Assembly: GCA_001873995.1 (NCBI GenBank)
Contig: MNVR01000034.1
Coordinates: 1-45,866 of the forward strand
Length of the DNA: 45,866 nucleotides
Direction: 5' to 3'
From: Candidatus Phelpsiimicrobium noxiivivens
Lineage (GTDB): Bacteria; Omnitrophota; Gorgyraeia; Velamenicoccales; Velamenicoccaceae
Shown here: positions 1 through 7,549 of the stretch, piece after piece
How the letters are laid out: the number at the start of each line of letters is the position of its first letter
How positions within the stretch are numbered: the first letter of the stretch is position 1
The notes under the pieces: model-generated
Told to the model about the DNA's origin: nothing
Databases searched by the model: none
What the model saw: the letters and a program-made list of their open reading frames with translations, nothing else
Made by a program: the position numbers and the translations under genes

Positions 1-975
1 CATAAAAAAAGCAAATACGCCGTCCACGGCCGCGTTTTGCGGCAGATCCGCGATACATTTTGCCTGTTTCTTTTGGATGTCTAAGGCCGGCCACTGGCCG
101 CAAGACAGGCGCTCGGAAGAAAGCGTTTTTAGCATACCCTTAAACTCAAGGCGGCTGAATACTTTCCAAAGTTTATCTTTATCAGCAGGCCTGAACTTTA
201 AATTTTCAAGCGTGATATCTAATGGCACATCCATTTTAAGTTCTGCTAGGCCTTTGCTCATGATTATAGAATCAACATTATCATTAACGATCTTCTTTAC
301 TGTTTCGCGCTTGATTGTATCCTTGTTTTTTAACAGGTCCTCAACGCCCCTATATTCCCCTAACAGTTCTAGCGCTGTCTTCTCTCCTATACCCTTAGCG
401 CCCGGGATATTATCAGAGGCATCTCCCATAAGAGCGATCAAATCCGCTATCCTTTTAGGTTCAACACCGAACCTTTGTTTAACTACTTCTTCTGTAAAAA
501 CTATACCTTCTTCCTTGTAAGGATTATAAACCTCCACATTGCCGCCCACCAATTGCAAAATATCTTTATCAGAACTTATAATGACTACTTTACCGACTTT
601 TTTACAGGCCGCGCGCGTGATGGTCGCGATAACGTCATCAGCCTCAAAACCTTTTAATTCAAAAACAGGAAAATTATAGGCTGCCACGACCTCTTTTATG
701 AACGGCACCTGAGACAAGAGCGCCTCAGGCATCGGCGCCCTATGGGCCTTATAATCCGCGAACTTCTCGGTGCGGTGAGTCACCCGGCTCACGTCAAAAC
801 ATACAGCTAAATACTGAGGCTCTAATTCTCCTAATATCTTATTGACCATCTTGACGAAACCGAAAACAGCATTCGTCGGCTGGCCGGCAGAAGTCGTAAG
901 CTGGGATTTAATGGCAAAGAACGCCCTATAAAAAAGTGAATTGGCGTCAATGAGGCATAACTTAGCATCTATCAT
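1..975 (-). CDS. polA: DNA polymerase I, N-terminal 5'-nuclease part (partial)
   Basis: This is the first 325 codons of DNA polymerase I; the rest lies beyond the left edge. The visible part is the 5'-3' exonuclease (FEN-like) domain that removes RNA primers and flaps during repair and Okazaki fragment processing. It starts MIDAKLCLIDANSLFYRAFF, with the metal-binding Asp in LIDANS. Further acidic motifs follow: FEADDVIAT, SSDKDILQL and MGDASDNIPG, the last leading into the helix-hairpin-helix KGIGEKTA. The reading frame is open to base 1. It follows the TPR gene by about 50 bases with no strong ribosome binding site. Whether the 3'-5' proofreading domain is intact cannot be seen. Confidence 0.93.
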   Translation of the reverse strand, partial: MIDAKLCLIDANSLFYRAFFAIKSQLTTSAGQPTNAVFGFVKMVNKILGELEPQYLAVCFDVSRVTHRTEKFADYKAHRAPMPEALLSQVPFIKEVVAAYNFPVFELKGFEADDVIATITRAACKKVGKVVIISSDKDILQLVGGNVEVYNPYKEEGIVFTEEVVKQRFGVEPKRIADLIALMGDASDNIPGAKGIGEKTALELLGEYRGVEDLLKNKDTIKRETVKKIVNDNVDSIIMSKGLAELKMDVPLDITLENLKFRPADKDKLWKVFSRLEFKGMLKTLSSERLSCGQWPALDIQKKQAKCIADLPQNAAVDGVFAFFM

Positions 976-1028
976 GGAGCAATGTTTAACGATGGATTAT
1001 TAATAGGTGAGTGATCACTTATGAGGTT

Positions 1029-1754
1029 CTAATTCATCAGGGCTTTATGCTGGATATCTTCTTGTGTCTTTTGGATCTCTTTGTTCTTTGGGTCTAAGAC
1101 CGATGCCATACCGAGTTCTGACAAGGCCTCGGGATACTGGCCCATATATAAAAGTTGTTTGCCGCGAAAAAGATGCAATTGCGCGTCGCGTTTGCGTTTC
1201 CTGGGGTCTAGGTCATTGCCTTTTGGGTTACCGGTGATGGCCCCGCTTGCATCTAAACTGGCTAAATGCTGGTCAAGAAAATCTTCCCGTACTTCCGGGT
1301 CGCTTACGCCCAGGGCCTTTAGCTCTTGCCTGGCTTTTTCCGTCCATTCATCGTTCCAATCGCCTATCAAAACCCTCTTTTTAAAATAAAAAGCGGCTTT
1401 TTCCAGATTGCCCTCTTTCTCATAGATACTTCCCAGATTATAATATGGGCTGGCTAACGTGGGGTCTAAATCAATTGCTTTACCGTACGCTTGCTTTGCC
1501 CTGTCGTTCCAGCCTTTTGATTCATAGATGACACCGGCGTCATTGTAGGCTACGGCTAATGACGGATCCAACTCCATGGCCTTTTGGAAATAAACGAGCG
1601 CTGTCTCCGGATCTCCGCCCTTTTGCGCTTTTAAACCACAATCGCGATATTCCATCGCCATCTTTTTAGTCTCGGCTGAACCCTGGGCAAAAGAAGGAGA
1701 AACGAGAAAGAAAATGATTGTTAAAGCTGGAAAAAAAGGCGTGATTTTTTTCAT
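1029..1754 (-). CDS. Exported tetratricopeptide repeat protein
   Basis: A 241-residue protein with a signal peptide (MKKITPFFPALTIIFFLVS, probable cleavage after SFAQ near residue 24), so it is probably periplasmic or outer-membrane associated. Three consecutive TPR units occupy about residues 34-135, each with the A/G-Y-P pattern (for example ALVYFQKAMELDPSLAVAYN). A fourth, isolated unit lies near the C-terminus (LHLFRGKQLLYMGQYPEAL). The stretch between, about 140-190, is charged and resembles no domain I know. TPRs mediate protein-protein contacts; no partner can be named from context. A good -35/-10 pair lies just upstream, so it is probably transcribed apart from acsB. Confidence 0.85.
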   Translation of the reverse strand: MKKITPFFPALTIIFFLVSPSFAQGSAETKKMAMEYRDCGLKAQKGGDPETALVYFQKAMELDPSLAVAYNDAGVIYESKGWNDRAKQAYGKAIDLDPTLASPYYNLGSIYEKEGNLEKAAFYFKKRVLIGDWNDEWTEKARQELKALGVSDPEVREDFLDQHLASLDASGAITGNPKGNDLDPRKRKRDAQLHLFRGKQLLYMGQYPEALSELGMASVLDPKNKEIQKTQEDIQHKALMN

Positions 1755-1769
1755 TTACCTATTTGATTT

Positions 1770-1798
1770 AGAATATTACATTTTCGATAAAATATCAA
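1770..1798 (-). promoter_or_regulatory. Candidate sigma-70-type promoter for the TPR gene
   Basis: On the minus strand a -35 box TTGATA (1798-1793, 5 of 6 consensus bases) is followed by a 17-base spacer and a -10 box TATTCT (1775-1770, 4 of 6). It lies 15 bases upstream of the TPR start codon, in an AT-rich gap. The spacing is ideal, but the call rests on pattern alone. Confidence 0.4.
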
Positions 1799-1830
1799 GA
1801 AATATTTTGCTGCCTGGGGCTGCGCAAGGA

Positions 1831-3993
1831 TTATATCAACGCCGGCATTTTTAAAGCGGGATGAGCCTTTTTATCCAAAAACGCGGTCAATTCTTCAAGG
1901 GTGGGCGCGTTAGTCTCATCCGCGATCCTTTCATAAAAATCAACCAGGCCCAATTCCTTGGCTCGCTCTTCTATCCTGCCCTTAAGCGCCTCTTTTAAGT
2001 CTTTTGGCATCCAGACTATCCTGGCTAACCCGCCTTCAGCAGAAATGAATTTCTTGCTACTGATATAGAGTTTGCCGACTCCAATAAAACCCGGTGTCTG
2101 AACGCCTCCCCCTACAGAACCAGCCAGCTGAGTGAATGTCATGCCTAACGGTGTCATACCGCCATGATCACGATTGACGACCATGACGCCGTTGACTTCC
2201 GGTATAACAGCTACAATACATTCAAAACAACCACAGCTGGATTGCGGCGAAACAAGTAATGAATACATGCTGACTTCAGATATAGTCTTATTAGATTTCT
2301 CAAAAATATAATCATTTATATTCTTCCACTGGCCTGTCGTCTCTTGCAGGCAAACGCCTTTTTTAATTGGTTGATTGCCGCCGCTTGGCGTTATCTCGTA
2401 AGCTGCCTTGGCGTCAAGCCAGGAATATGCGCCGCATAGCCCTAAACGTTCTGGCGTTATGATACAAAGATGATTAGGCGCGAAAGACTGGCACAAGGCG
2501 CAGCTATAAAAAGTATCCACGTTCTCATCAACCATGCCTTTGAGGCGCTCGTCGCGCGCCTCAAACGAAACAAGCGCTTCCTGAATATGTTTCTCTACGT
2601 CTTGCTCTTTTGTAAAAAGCGTGACCTGCGCCTTATCAACAATAGCCCCAAAATCTCTATGGAGCATAGCGTATATAATAATGCCAATATGTTCAAGCCT
2701 TAGGCCCTTAACATAAGCCTCCTGAGATATACGCAACCACACCATCTCTCTTTGGCCCATATGCATGACGCCCTGGGCTTCATTAAGATACCGGTGGATC
2801 TGGCGCTCTAAAATAGGCTCAAAATCCTTATTGAAATTCCTTGATGATACTTCTACTAAGATACCCAAAGGCATGGCTTTGTTATCCGTATCCGATATGT
2901 CAGGCCCTATGAGCTCTATTTTGCCATCCCGGACATTATCCATTGGGCGTGAACAAAGGAATTCAAAGGCAGTTGAATATTTACCTCCGAACTCTACTTT
3001 TAAATTTTCCCTGCGCACGCGCTCGCCTTCAAAAGCCGGACTGTATAAAACAGGTATGGGCAAACGCGTCACTTTTATCTTTATGCCGCGCGTCTCTACG
3101 CAGAGGGGAACGATCTTTGAAACTGTCTTTTCAGTGACCAAGGCTTCATATTTTGTTGTCTCTATCTTACCCACTTGCGGAGCATCCATATCAGTTATGA
3201 TAGGAAACCCTAGATTCAAAACACCCAGGCCCGTAGTAACTATTACTTCATCAAGTTTGCCTAAGGCCAGGACAAAAGCCGGCACCCTGTTCTGCGTGTA
3301 ATTAAAGATCTCCTTCCACTGCCCGCCTTTACATCCGCCAAAAGTAAGAGCCGCGCGAATGGCGAAGTTAACGGCAAAAACACTGGAAAGCTCACCTGAG
3401 CCGAGTGGAACTATATAATTATCCAAGCCAAGCTCAACACCCGCTTCAACTAACTGATCTTTTATATTGATAGAACCCTGATTACCCACAATAAGCGATA
3501 CTATGTTCTTCTCCTGAAAACCTCGTATTATCTCAACTGCTGTAGCGCTATCTTTTGCCTTACCTATAATGACGGCTATACCAGCTATGCGGCCATCAAC
3601 AAGCTGGACTCCCAAAGAACGCAATACCGTATCCGGTACAAAACCAAGATATCCTTCCTGAGGCGCGATGGTCAGGCACGCCAAAAGTTCTTCTACTAAT
3701 AGTGCAGCAAGGCCCTTGCTTAAAAGGCCATCCATATAAGGAACAACTAAGCCATTGGGAACAGCTTTGCCGGCTGCTATCTGTTTAGCTAAAGCTACGA
3801 CTGCCCGTGCGTCTTTTAAGTCTTTGACCTCAAGGCCCAAAAGGGCATAAACCAAAGGCAGATAAGAAGCAGTGCCTTCAAAACCTATCGCGAAACCTTC
3901 ACCTTTGGCGCGGATAGAATCCTCTAAAGCCGAATCCGCCATGCCAATAAGTTTATCAGTTGTATCAGAAACCATTTTTGCTATGTCTGACAT
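1831..3993 (-). CDS. acsB: CO dehydrogenase/acetyl-CoA synthase, acetyl-CoA synthase subunit (AcsB)
   Basis: This is the catalytic acetyl-CoA synthase subunit of the Wood-Ljungdahl pathway. It joins CO, a methyl group from the corrinoid iron-sulfur protein, and CoA at the Ni-Ni-Fe4S4 A-cluster. All six A-cluster cysteines are present at C498, C501, C510, C520, C587 and C589; the last two form the CGC motif. The spacing equals that of the Moorella enzyme (C506 to C597) with a constant offset of eight. At 720 residues it is the full-length bacterial form, with the N-terminal region that docks onto CO dehydrogenase, unlike the short archaeal form. Its partners AcsA, AcsC, AcsD and AcsE are not in the window. 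It follows the FAD oxidoreductase across a 42-base hairpin gap and ends the C1 gene block. Confidence 0.96.
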   Translation of the reverse strand: MSDIAKMVSDTTDKLIGMADSALEDSIRAKGEGFAIGFEGTASYLPLVYALLGLEVKDLKDARAVVALAKQIAAGKAVPNGLVVPYMDGLLSKGLAALLVEELLACLTIAPQEGYLGFVPDTVLRSLGVQLVDGRIAGIAVIIGKAKDSATAVEIIRGFQEKNIVSLIVGNQGSINIKDQLVEAGVELGLDNYIVPLGSGELSSVFAVNFAIRAALTFGGCKGGQWKEIFNYTQNRVPAFVLALGKLDEVIVTTGLGVLNLGFPIITDMDAPQVGKIETTKYEALVTEKTVSKIVPLCVETRGIKIKVTRLPIPVLYSPAFEGERVRRENLKVEFGGKYSTAFEFLCSRPMDNVRDGKIELIGPDISDTDNKAMPLGILVEVSSRNFNKDFEPILERQIHRYLNEAQGVMHMGQREMVWLRISQEAYVKGLRLEHIGIIIYAMLHRDFGAIVDKAQVTLFTKEQDVEKHIQEALVSFEARDERLKGMVDENVDTFYSCALCQSFAPNHLCIITPERLGLCGAYSWLDAKAAYEITPSGGNQPIKKGVCLQETTGQWKNINDYIFEKSNKTISEVSMYSLLVSPQSSCGCFECIVAVIPEVNGVMVVNRDHGGMTPLGMTFTQLAGSVGGGVQTPGFIGVGKLYISSKKFISAEGGLARIVWMPKDLKEALKGRIEERAKELGLVDFYERIADETNAPTLEELTAFLDKKAHPALKMPALI

Positions 3994-4005
3994 GAATACT
4001 CCTCA

Positions 4006-4050
4006 GGCCCTTCCCTTATATGGTATTGGGAGGGCCTACCCTTTCTGGGT
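4006..4050. repeat. Two-hairpin intergenic repeat, copy A
   Basis: Two adjacent hairpins: GGCCCTTCCC (4006-4015) with GGGAGGGCC (4028-4036), then ACCC (4038-4041) with GGGT (4047-4050) around the loop TTTCT. A second copy with the same layout and the same CTTATA and TTTCT loop bases lies at 23932-23978 upstream of infB. The compensating base changes in the stems suggest one family with conserved RNA structure. The element contains the last codons and the TAG stop of the FAD oxidoreductase. Confidence 0.65.
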
Positions 4051-4905
4051 TAACGTTCTCCCTGCTATTTTACCATCGTTCTGCGCGCTCTCCCAGCCGC
4101 GCACCTTTTGCTTACTCTCATCCTGATACTCGCAGACATCACCCGCGGCCAGCACAAAAGGCACATTCGTGCGCATCGCGTCATCAACAACAATACCTTT
4201 GTTTACCTTTATCTCTGTATCTTTTACCAGGTCAATATTAGCATTTCCTGTCCTTGGAAATATTATCAAAGAAGCGCCAATAACTTTCTGCGTTGACAGC
4301 CTCACCGCCCTGGCATCGCTGTCACCCAATATCTCTATTATGGGATTATCAAAAATAACATCCACACCTTCTATTGGCGCTAATACTACACCTAAATATT
4401 TTACGTCTATCTTTTTAGCTGCGATGACGCGCGCCAATTCCTCAGCTATCTGGCCCGGCCCGACAATGATCACCGTATGCGCGATAGGCAGGTTATCAAC
4501 GATATATTTTAATTCGCTTAACCCGTTTAAAGCAACAACGCCTTCTTTTTGGACGCCAGGAAGTTTAGGCAAACAAACTTTAGCTCCTGAGGCGATAAGC
4601 AGCTCATCAAATCCCACGAATTCCCTGTCCTTAAAAATTACCTTTTTTTTATTTAAGTTCAGCTCAACTACCTCGCGCCCTGCGATAAGGTCCAGGCTGT
4701 TATTCTTATAAAAATCCTGATCCCGGAAAAAAAGGTCACTCTCCTTTATTTTGCCTGCCAGAAAACCTAATATCTTATGGCGCTCGTAAGCCATAAAAGG
4801 CTCATCAGAGATGATGGTGACCGAGCTCTCTTTATCCATCTCCCTAATAACCTCAGAAGCGGCAATGCCCGCGGCTGAGTTACCTATAATAACAATTTTT
4901 TTCAT
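4036..4905 (-). CDS. FAD/NAD(P)-binding oxidoreductase, short form, next to metF
   Basis: A 289-residue flavoprotein of the pyridine nucleotide-disulfide oxidoreductase class. FAD binding is shown by GNSAAG at residues 8-13, NAD(P)H binding by VGPGQIAEEL near 148, and the second FAD contact by LAAGD near 252-256. I start it at 4905 because this ATG overlaps the metF stop as ATGA and begins the typical beta strand KKIVIIG; a longer reading frame to 4971 would add 22 residues that fit no fold. The C-terminal dimerisation domain of about 100 residues common in the family is absent, and the final residues TLTQKG lie inside a palindromic repeat. Translational coupling to metF suggests it may pass electrons to or from MetF; this is inference. 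Confidence 0.8.
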   Translation of the reverse strand: MKKIVIIGNSAAGIAASEVIREMDKESSVTIISDEPFMAYERHKILGFLAGKIKESDLFFRDQDFYKNNSLDLIAGREVVELNLNKKKVIFKDREFVGFDELLIASGAKVCLPKLPGVQKEGVVALNGLSELKYIVDNLPIAHTVIIVGPGQIAEELARVIAAKKIDVKYLGVVLAPIEGVDVIFDNPIIEILGDSDARAVRLSTQKVIGASLIIFPRTGNANIDLVKDTEIKVNKGIVVDDAMRTNVPFVLAAGDVCEYQDESKQKVRGWESAQNDGKIAGRTLTQKG

Positions 4906-5765
4906 ATCGCGTCCAATACAGCCGGCACGACACCATACCAACCAATGGGCATGATATGCACTCCCCGGCACATTGACCTTAACTCAATTATAAGCCTTGA
5001 GGCTATTTCAACGCACTTCGCTTTCTTGTCCTGCGCCTGACGCATCTCATCTATAATGCCCTCGGGGACTGATACACCCGGCACATTCTCATTCATGTAT
5101 CGCGCCATACGCTCGGACTTTAAAAGCACAATACCAGCCAGAATATTTGTTTTAAGATGTTTTGAGGCGTCCAGAAATTTTTCAAATACCCGGATATCAT
5201 AGACTGCCTGAGTCTGAAAGAACTCAACACCCGCTTCCAGCTTTTTCTCCATTTTTATGATCTCCAGTTCCAATGGATCAGCCCCGGGATTGACAACGGC
5301 TCCCACGCAAAACTTCGGAACAGGCTCTGATAACTTGTTAGCATTCATATCTTCGCCTGTCTGGAGCCTGCGCAAGACCTCTAAAAGCTGGACAGAATCC
5401 AGGTCAAAGACAGGCTTAGCTTCAGGATGGTCGCCTAATGTCGGATGATCGCCTGTAAGGGCGAGGATATTACAAATATCTAAAGCAGCTGCCGAAATGA
5501 TGTCTGACTGCAGGGCAAGCCTGTTCCTGTCGCGGCAGGTGACTTGTAGGATGGGTTCAAAACCACGTTGTTTTAAAAGAACGCACGCGGCAAAAGAACC
5601 CATACGCACAACAGAACTCTGCATGTCCGTAGCGTTCACCGCGTCAACCCTGCCCCTTAACGGCTCTATTTCAGCAAGGATCTTATCAAGCGATATGCCT
5701 TTGGGCGGCCCGACTTCAGTCGTCAAGATCTTAGCGCCTGAATCTAATTTTTCTTTAAATGTCAT
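4902..5765 (-). CDS. metF: 5,10-methylenetetrahydrofolate reductase
   Basis: MetF reduces methylene-THF to methyl-THF, the last folate step of the methyl branch before transfer to the corrinoid protein. The 287-residue TIM barrel shows the catalytic-glutamate region TTEVGPPKG (E17), LALTGDHP at the flavin site, and FFQTQAVYD. It sits between folD and an FAD oxidoreductase whose ATG overlaps its TGA stop. No metV-like zinc protein gene is adjacent, unlike in many acetogens, so its electron donor is open; the flavoprotein downstream is the obvious candidate. A 129-base gap full of palindromes separates it from folD. Family identity is firm; redox partner and direction of physiological flux are not. 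Confidence 0.94.
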   Translation of the reverse strand: MTFKEKLDSGAKILTTEVGPPKGISLDKILAEIEPLRGRVDAVNATDMQSSVVRMGSFAACVLLKQRGFEPILQVTCRDRNRLALQSDIISAAALDICNILALTGDHPTLGDHPEAKPVFDLDSVQLLEVLRRLQTGEDMNANKLSEPVPKFCVGAVVNPGADPLELEIIKMEKKLEAGVEFFQTQAVYDIRVFEKFLDASKHLKTNILAGIVLLKSERMARYMNENVPGVSVPEGIIDEMRQAQDKKAKCVEIASRLIIELRSMCRGVHIMPIGWYGVVPAVLDAI

Positions 5766-5779
5766 TCATTAACCCAATA

Positions 5780-5864
5780 GTTCCACCCCCGGTGTGGAAC
5801 GGGAAGTGGAACGGTAGAACCTTTGACCCCCGGATAGTTCCACCCCGGGGGTGGAACTATCCGG
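5780..5864. repeat. GTTCCAC palindrome cluster between folD and metF
   Basis: The right half is a perfect 17-base-pair inverted repeat (5830-5846 with 5848-5864) around a single central G, built on GGATAGTTCCACCCC. The left half has a weaker version, GTTCCAC (5780-5786) with GTGGAAC (5794-5800), and two further GTTCCAC/GTTCTAC units in between. No T-run follows in the direction of transcription, so it does not look like a classical terminator. It could block or slow transcription, protect mRNA ends, or be a dispersed repeat. Confidence 0.75.
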
Positions 5865-5894
5865 TGAGGTGCTTTTTATTTACCTATCTGAAAG

Positions 5895-6758
5895 TCATCT
5901 GACGGATAAAAATTCACCGAATAACTCAAGCATATTCTTCATAAGCATAGTGACGGTCATAGGCCCGACACCGCCTGGCACAGGCGTTATATAAGAAGCT
6001 CTTTTTTCAGCGGCTTCAAACTCAACGTCTCCTATAATACGGTCTCCTAACTTATTGATACCGATATCAATGACAACAGCGCCTTTTTTTATCCAGCTAC
6101 CTTTGATAAGGTGCGCCTTGCCCACAGCCACGATAAGGATATCCGCGCGCCCTATGTGTTCAACAAGTTTGTCAGCCTCTGAAGTCGCGATATGGCAGAC
6201 AGTCGTTGTCGCGAATTCATTCAACAGCATAAGGCTTAAAGGCTTGCCTACTATTTCAGAATGGCCTACGATGACGGTCTCTTTGCCGCGAAGCTTTATC
6301 TTATAATAGCGCAGTAACTCCATACAGGCCTGCGCGGTGCACGGCGCTATCTTCGCCTGGCCTAAAACTATTTTTCCTAAATTCTGCGGGTGTACCCCTT
6401 CAGCATCTTTGTTGGCATCCACAAGAGCTATGACCTCATGCATACTTAAGCCCTGAGGCAAAGGGGCCTGCACGATGATGCCGTGCACTCCGAGGTCAGT
6501 ATTAAGTTTCCCTATCTCGCGAGCCAGATCGCTCTTCGATACATCCTGCGGCAGCGAAAGAAGCCGATAATCGATGCCCATATCCTCGGCTACCCTGGCC
6601 TGTGATTTTATATAAACGCTGGAGGCCGCGTTCTCACCTATCTGAACGCTGGCCAAAAGCGGCGTTTTAGAATGCCTCTCACGCAGGCACTGTATTTCAT
6701 CCTTCATCCGCTCACGGATCTCACACGCTACCTTTTTACCATCCAAAAGAATAGCCAA
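5895..6758 (-). CDS. folD: Methylenetetrahydrofolate dehydrogenase (FolD), probably lacking cyclohydrolase activity
   Basis: FolD normally has two activities: methylene-THF dehydrogenase and methenyl-THF cyclohydrolase. This 287-residue protein has the fold signatures IIVQAPLP, the Rossmann motif GHSEIVGKP (161-169) and the terminal PGGVGPMT. The catalytic tyrosine is Y49, but the lysine four residues on (K54 in E. coli, K56 in human) is glutamine, Q53, and the DVDG aspartate is glutamate, E120. In human enzyme, changing this lysine to glutamine is known to remove cyclohydrolase activity while sparing the dehydrogenase. The neighbouring fchA would supply the missing step. GHS instead of GRS in the nucleotide site may favour NAD, which is inference. 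The start is TTG, 5 bases after GGAGG, inside the fchA end. Confidence 0.93.
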   Translation of the reverse strand: MAILLDGKKVACEIRERMKDEIQCLRERHSKTPLLASVQIGENAASSVYIKSQARVAEDMGIDYRLLSLPQDVSKSDLAREIGKLNTDLGVHGIIVQAPLPQGLSMHEVIALVDANKDAEGVHPQNLGKIVLGQAKIAPCTAQACMELLRYYKIKLRGKETVIVGHSEIVGKPLSLMLLNEFATTTVCHIATSEADKLVEHIGRADILIVAVGKAHLIKGSWIKKGAVVIDIGINKLGDRIIGDVEFEAAEKRASYITPVPGGVGPMTVTMLMKNMLELFGEFLSVR

Positions 6759-7299
6759 CTATAACCTCCGCTTTTTTCCTCAAGACTTTTATCTTTTTAG
6801 CATAAGCATTTAACTTCTTTAAAAGGTATCTATACTTATAGGCCCTTTCTTTTAAACACTTCAAATTTACCCTGACATAAGAAATGCCCGCGTGGAAACC
6901 TGACTCTGACAATAATACAGCTAACCCGGCGTCTGTCGCAAGATTTTTATTACCACGCTCTAAAAGCTCAATTGCAAACCCCATAAGCTCCAGAGACAAA
7001 CAACACACTTGAGCCGGCACCTCTATGGCTTTTTTCATATCTTTATTCATATAAGCAGACACATCTTCATCCAACAGCGCGCTTAACTTCGTCTGCATAC
7101 GAGAGCTCGCAGCGAGTATTTTTTTCGCGCGCGGAGCGAACACGGCGTATTTTTCTTTTGACAGTGTAAATTGAGATGCCATACACACCAGGCTCGCGGC
7201 CAAGGCCGAAGAAAGCGCGGCAGCAGAACCACCGCCTGGTGCCGGCATTTTAGCCGCCAGATCTTTTAAATATTTTTTTATAGGCGAATTAATATACAT
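6736..7299 (-). CDS. fchA: Methenyltetrahydrofolate cyclohydrolase of the FchA / cyclodeaminase family
   Basis: A 187-residue, mostly helical protein of the formiminotransferase-cyclodeaminase C-terminal family. The hallmark PAPGGGSAAAL lies at residues 19-29 and the conserved ATDAGLAVLL near 122-131. Stand-alone members act as methenyl-THF cyclohydrolase or formimino-THF cyclodeaminase. Between fhs and folD, with no histidine-degradation genes nearby, the cyclohydrolase role is the natural reading. It converts 10-formyl-THF to methenyl-THF. Its last 23 bases overlap folD. The gap upstream, to fhs, is a 250-base palindromic region, and no clear ribosome binding site precedes the ATG at 7299. 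Confidence 0.88.
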   Translation of the reverse strand: MYINSPIKKYLKDLAAKMPAPGGGSAAALSSALAASLVCMASQFTLSKEKYAVFAPRAKKILAASSRMQTKLSALLDEDVSAYMNKDMKKAIEVPAQVCCLSLELMGFAIELLERGNKNLATDAGLAVLLSESGFHAGISYVRVNLKCLKERAYKYRYLLKKLNAYAKKIKVLRKKAEVIVGYSFGW

Positions 7300-7310
7300 T
7301 AGATTATTGA

Positions 7311-7525
7311 GTTACGCAAAAGAAATGGAAGATCCTTTAAGCCCACGATCAGGAACATTTTGCCACTTCAGCTCACTTTGGTCCGCAGGCCTGCCTGCCG
7401 GACAGGCAGGGAATTAGGGTAAGCGAAGTGCCCGACACAATGTCGGGCGAAACGAGCGAGCCCTAAGCCGCAGCAGACGGCAAAAAGTTCCGTGGGCAAA
7501 GAAGCTTGCATTGATTTTGCGTCAT
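7311..7525. repeat. Large imperfect inverted repeat with nested hairpins, between fhs and fchA
   Basis: The outer arms, 7314-7364 and 7479-7522, pair over most of their length, sharing ACGCAAAA, AATG-AAG, CTTT, GCCCACG, GAAC and TTTTGCC. Inside lie an 8-bp hairpin CCTGCCTG/CAGGCAGG (7390-7410) and a hairpin GCCCGACA/TGTCGGGC with loop CAA (7430-7448). The second is nested in TTAGGG/CCCTAA (7414-7466). It fills nearly the whole 250-base gap and contains no credible gene. It may be a non-autonomous mobile element of the MITE type, a composite of smaller repeats, or a structured leader for fchA. Confidence 0.75.
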
Positions 7526-7549
7526 TCGATAGATGCCAGCTTTGTGCTC

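Noticed and set aside
2765-3301. A 178-codon plus-strand open frame
   Set aside because: It lies wholly antisense to acsB, whose motifs are unmistakable. All other long plus-strand frames (for example 25978-26544, 4169-4711, 38716-39282) are likewise shadows of real genes.
4906-4971. A 22-residue N-terminal extension of the FAD oxidoreductase
   Set aside because: It overlaps the coding end of metF in another frame and precedes a perfect FAD-binding strand; the ATGA start at 4905 is better.
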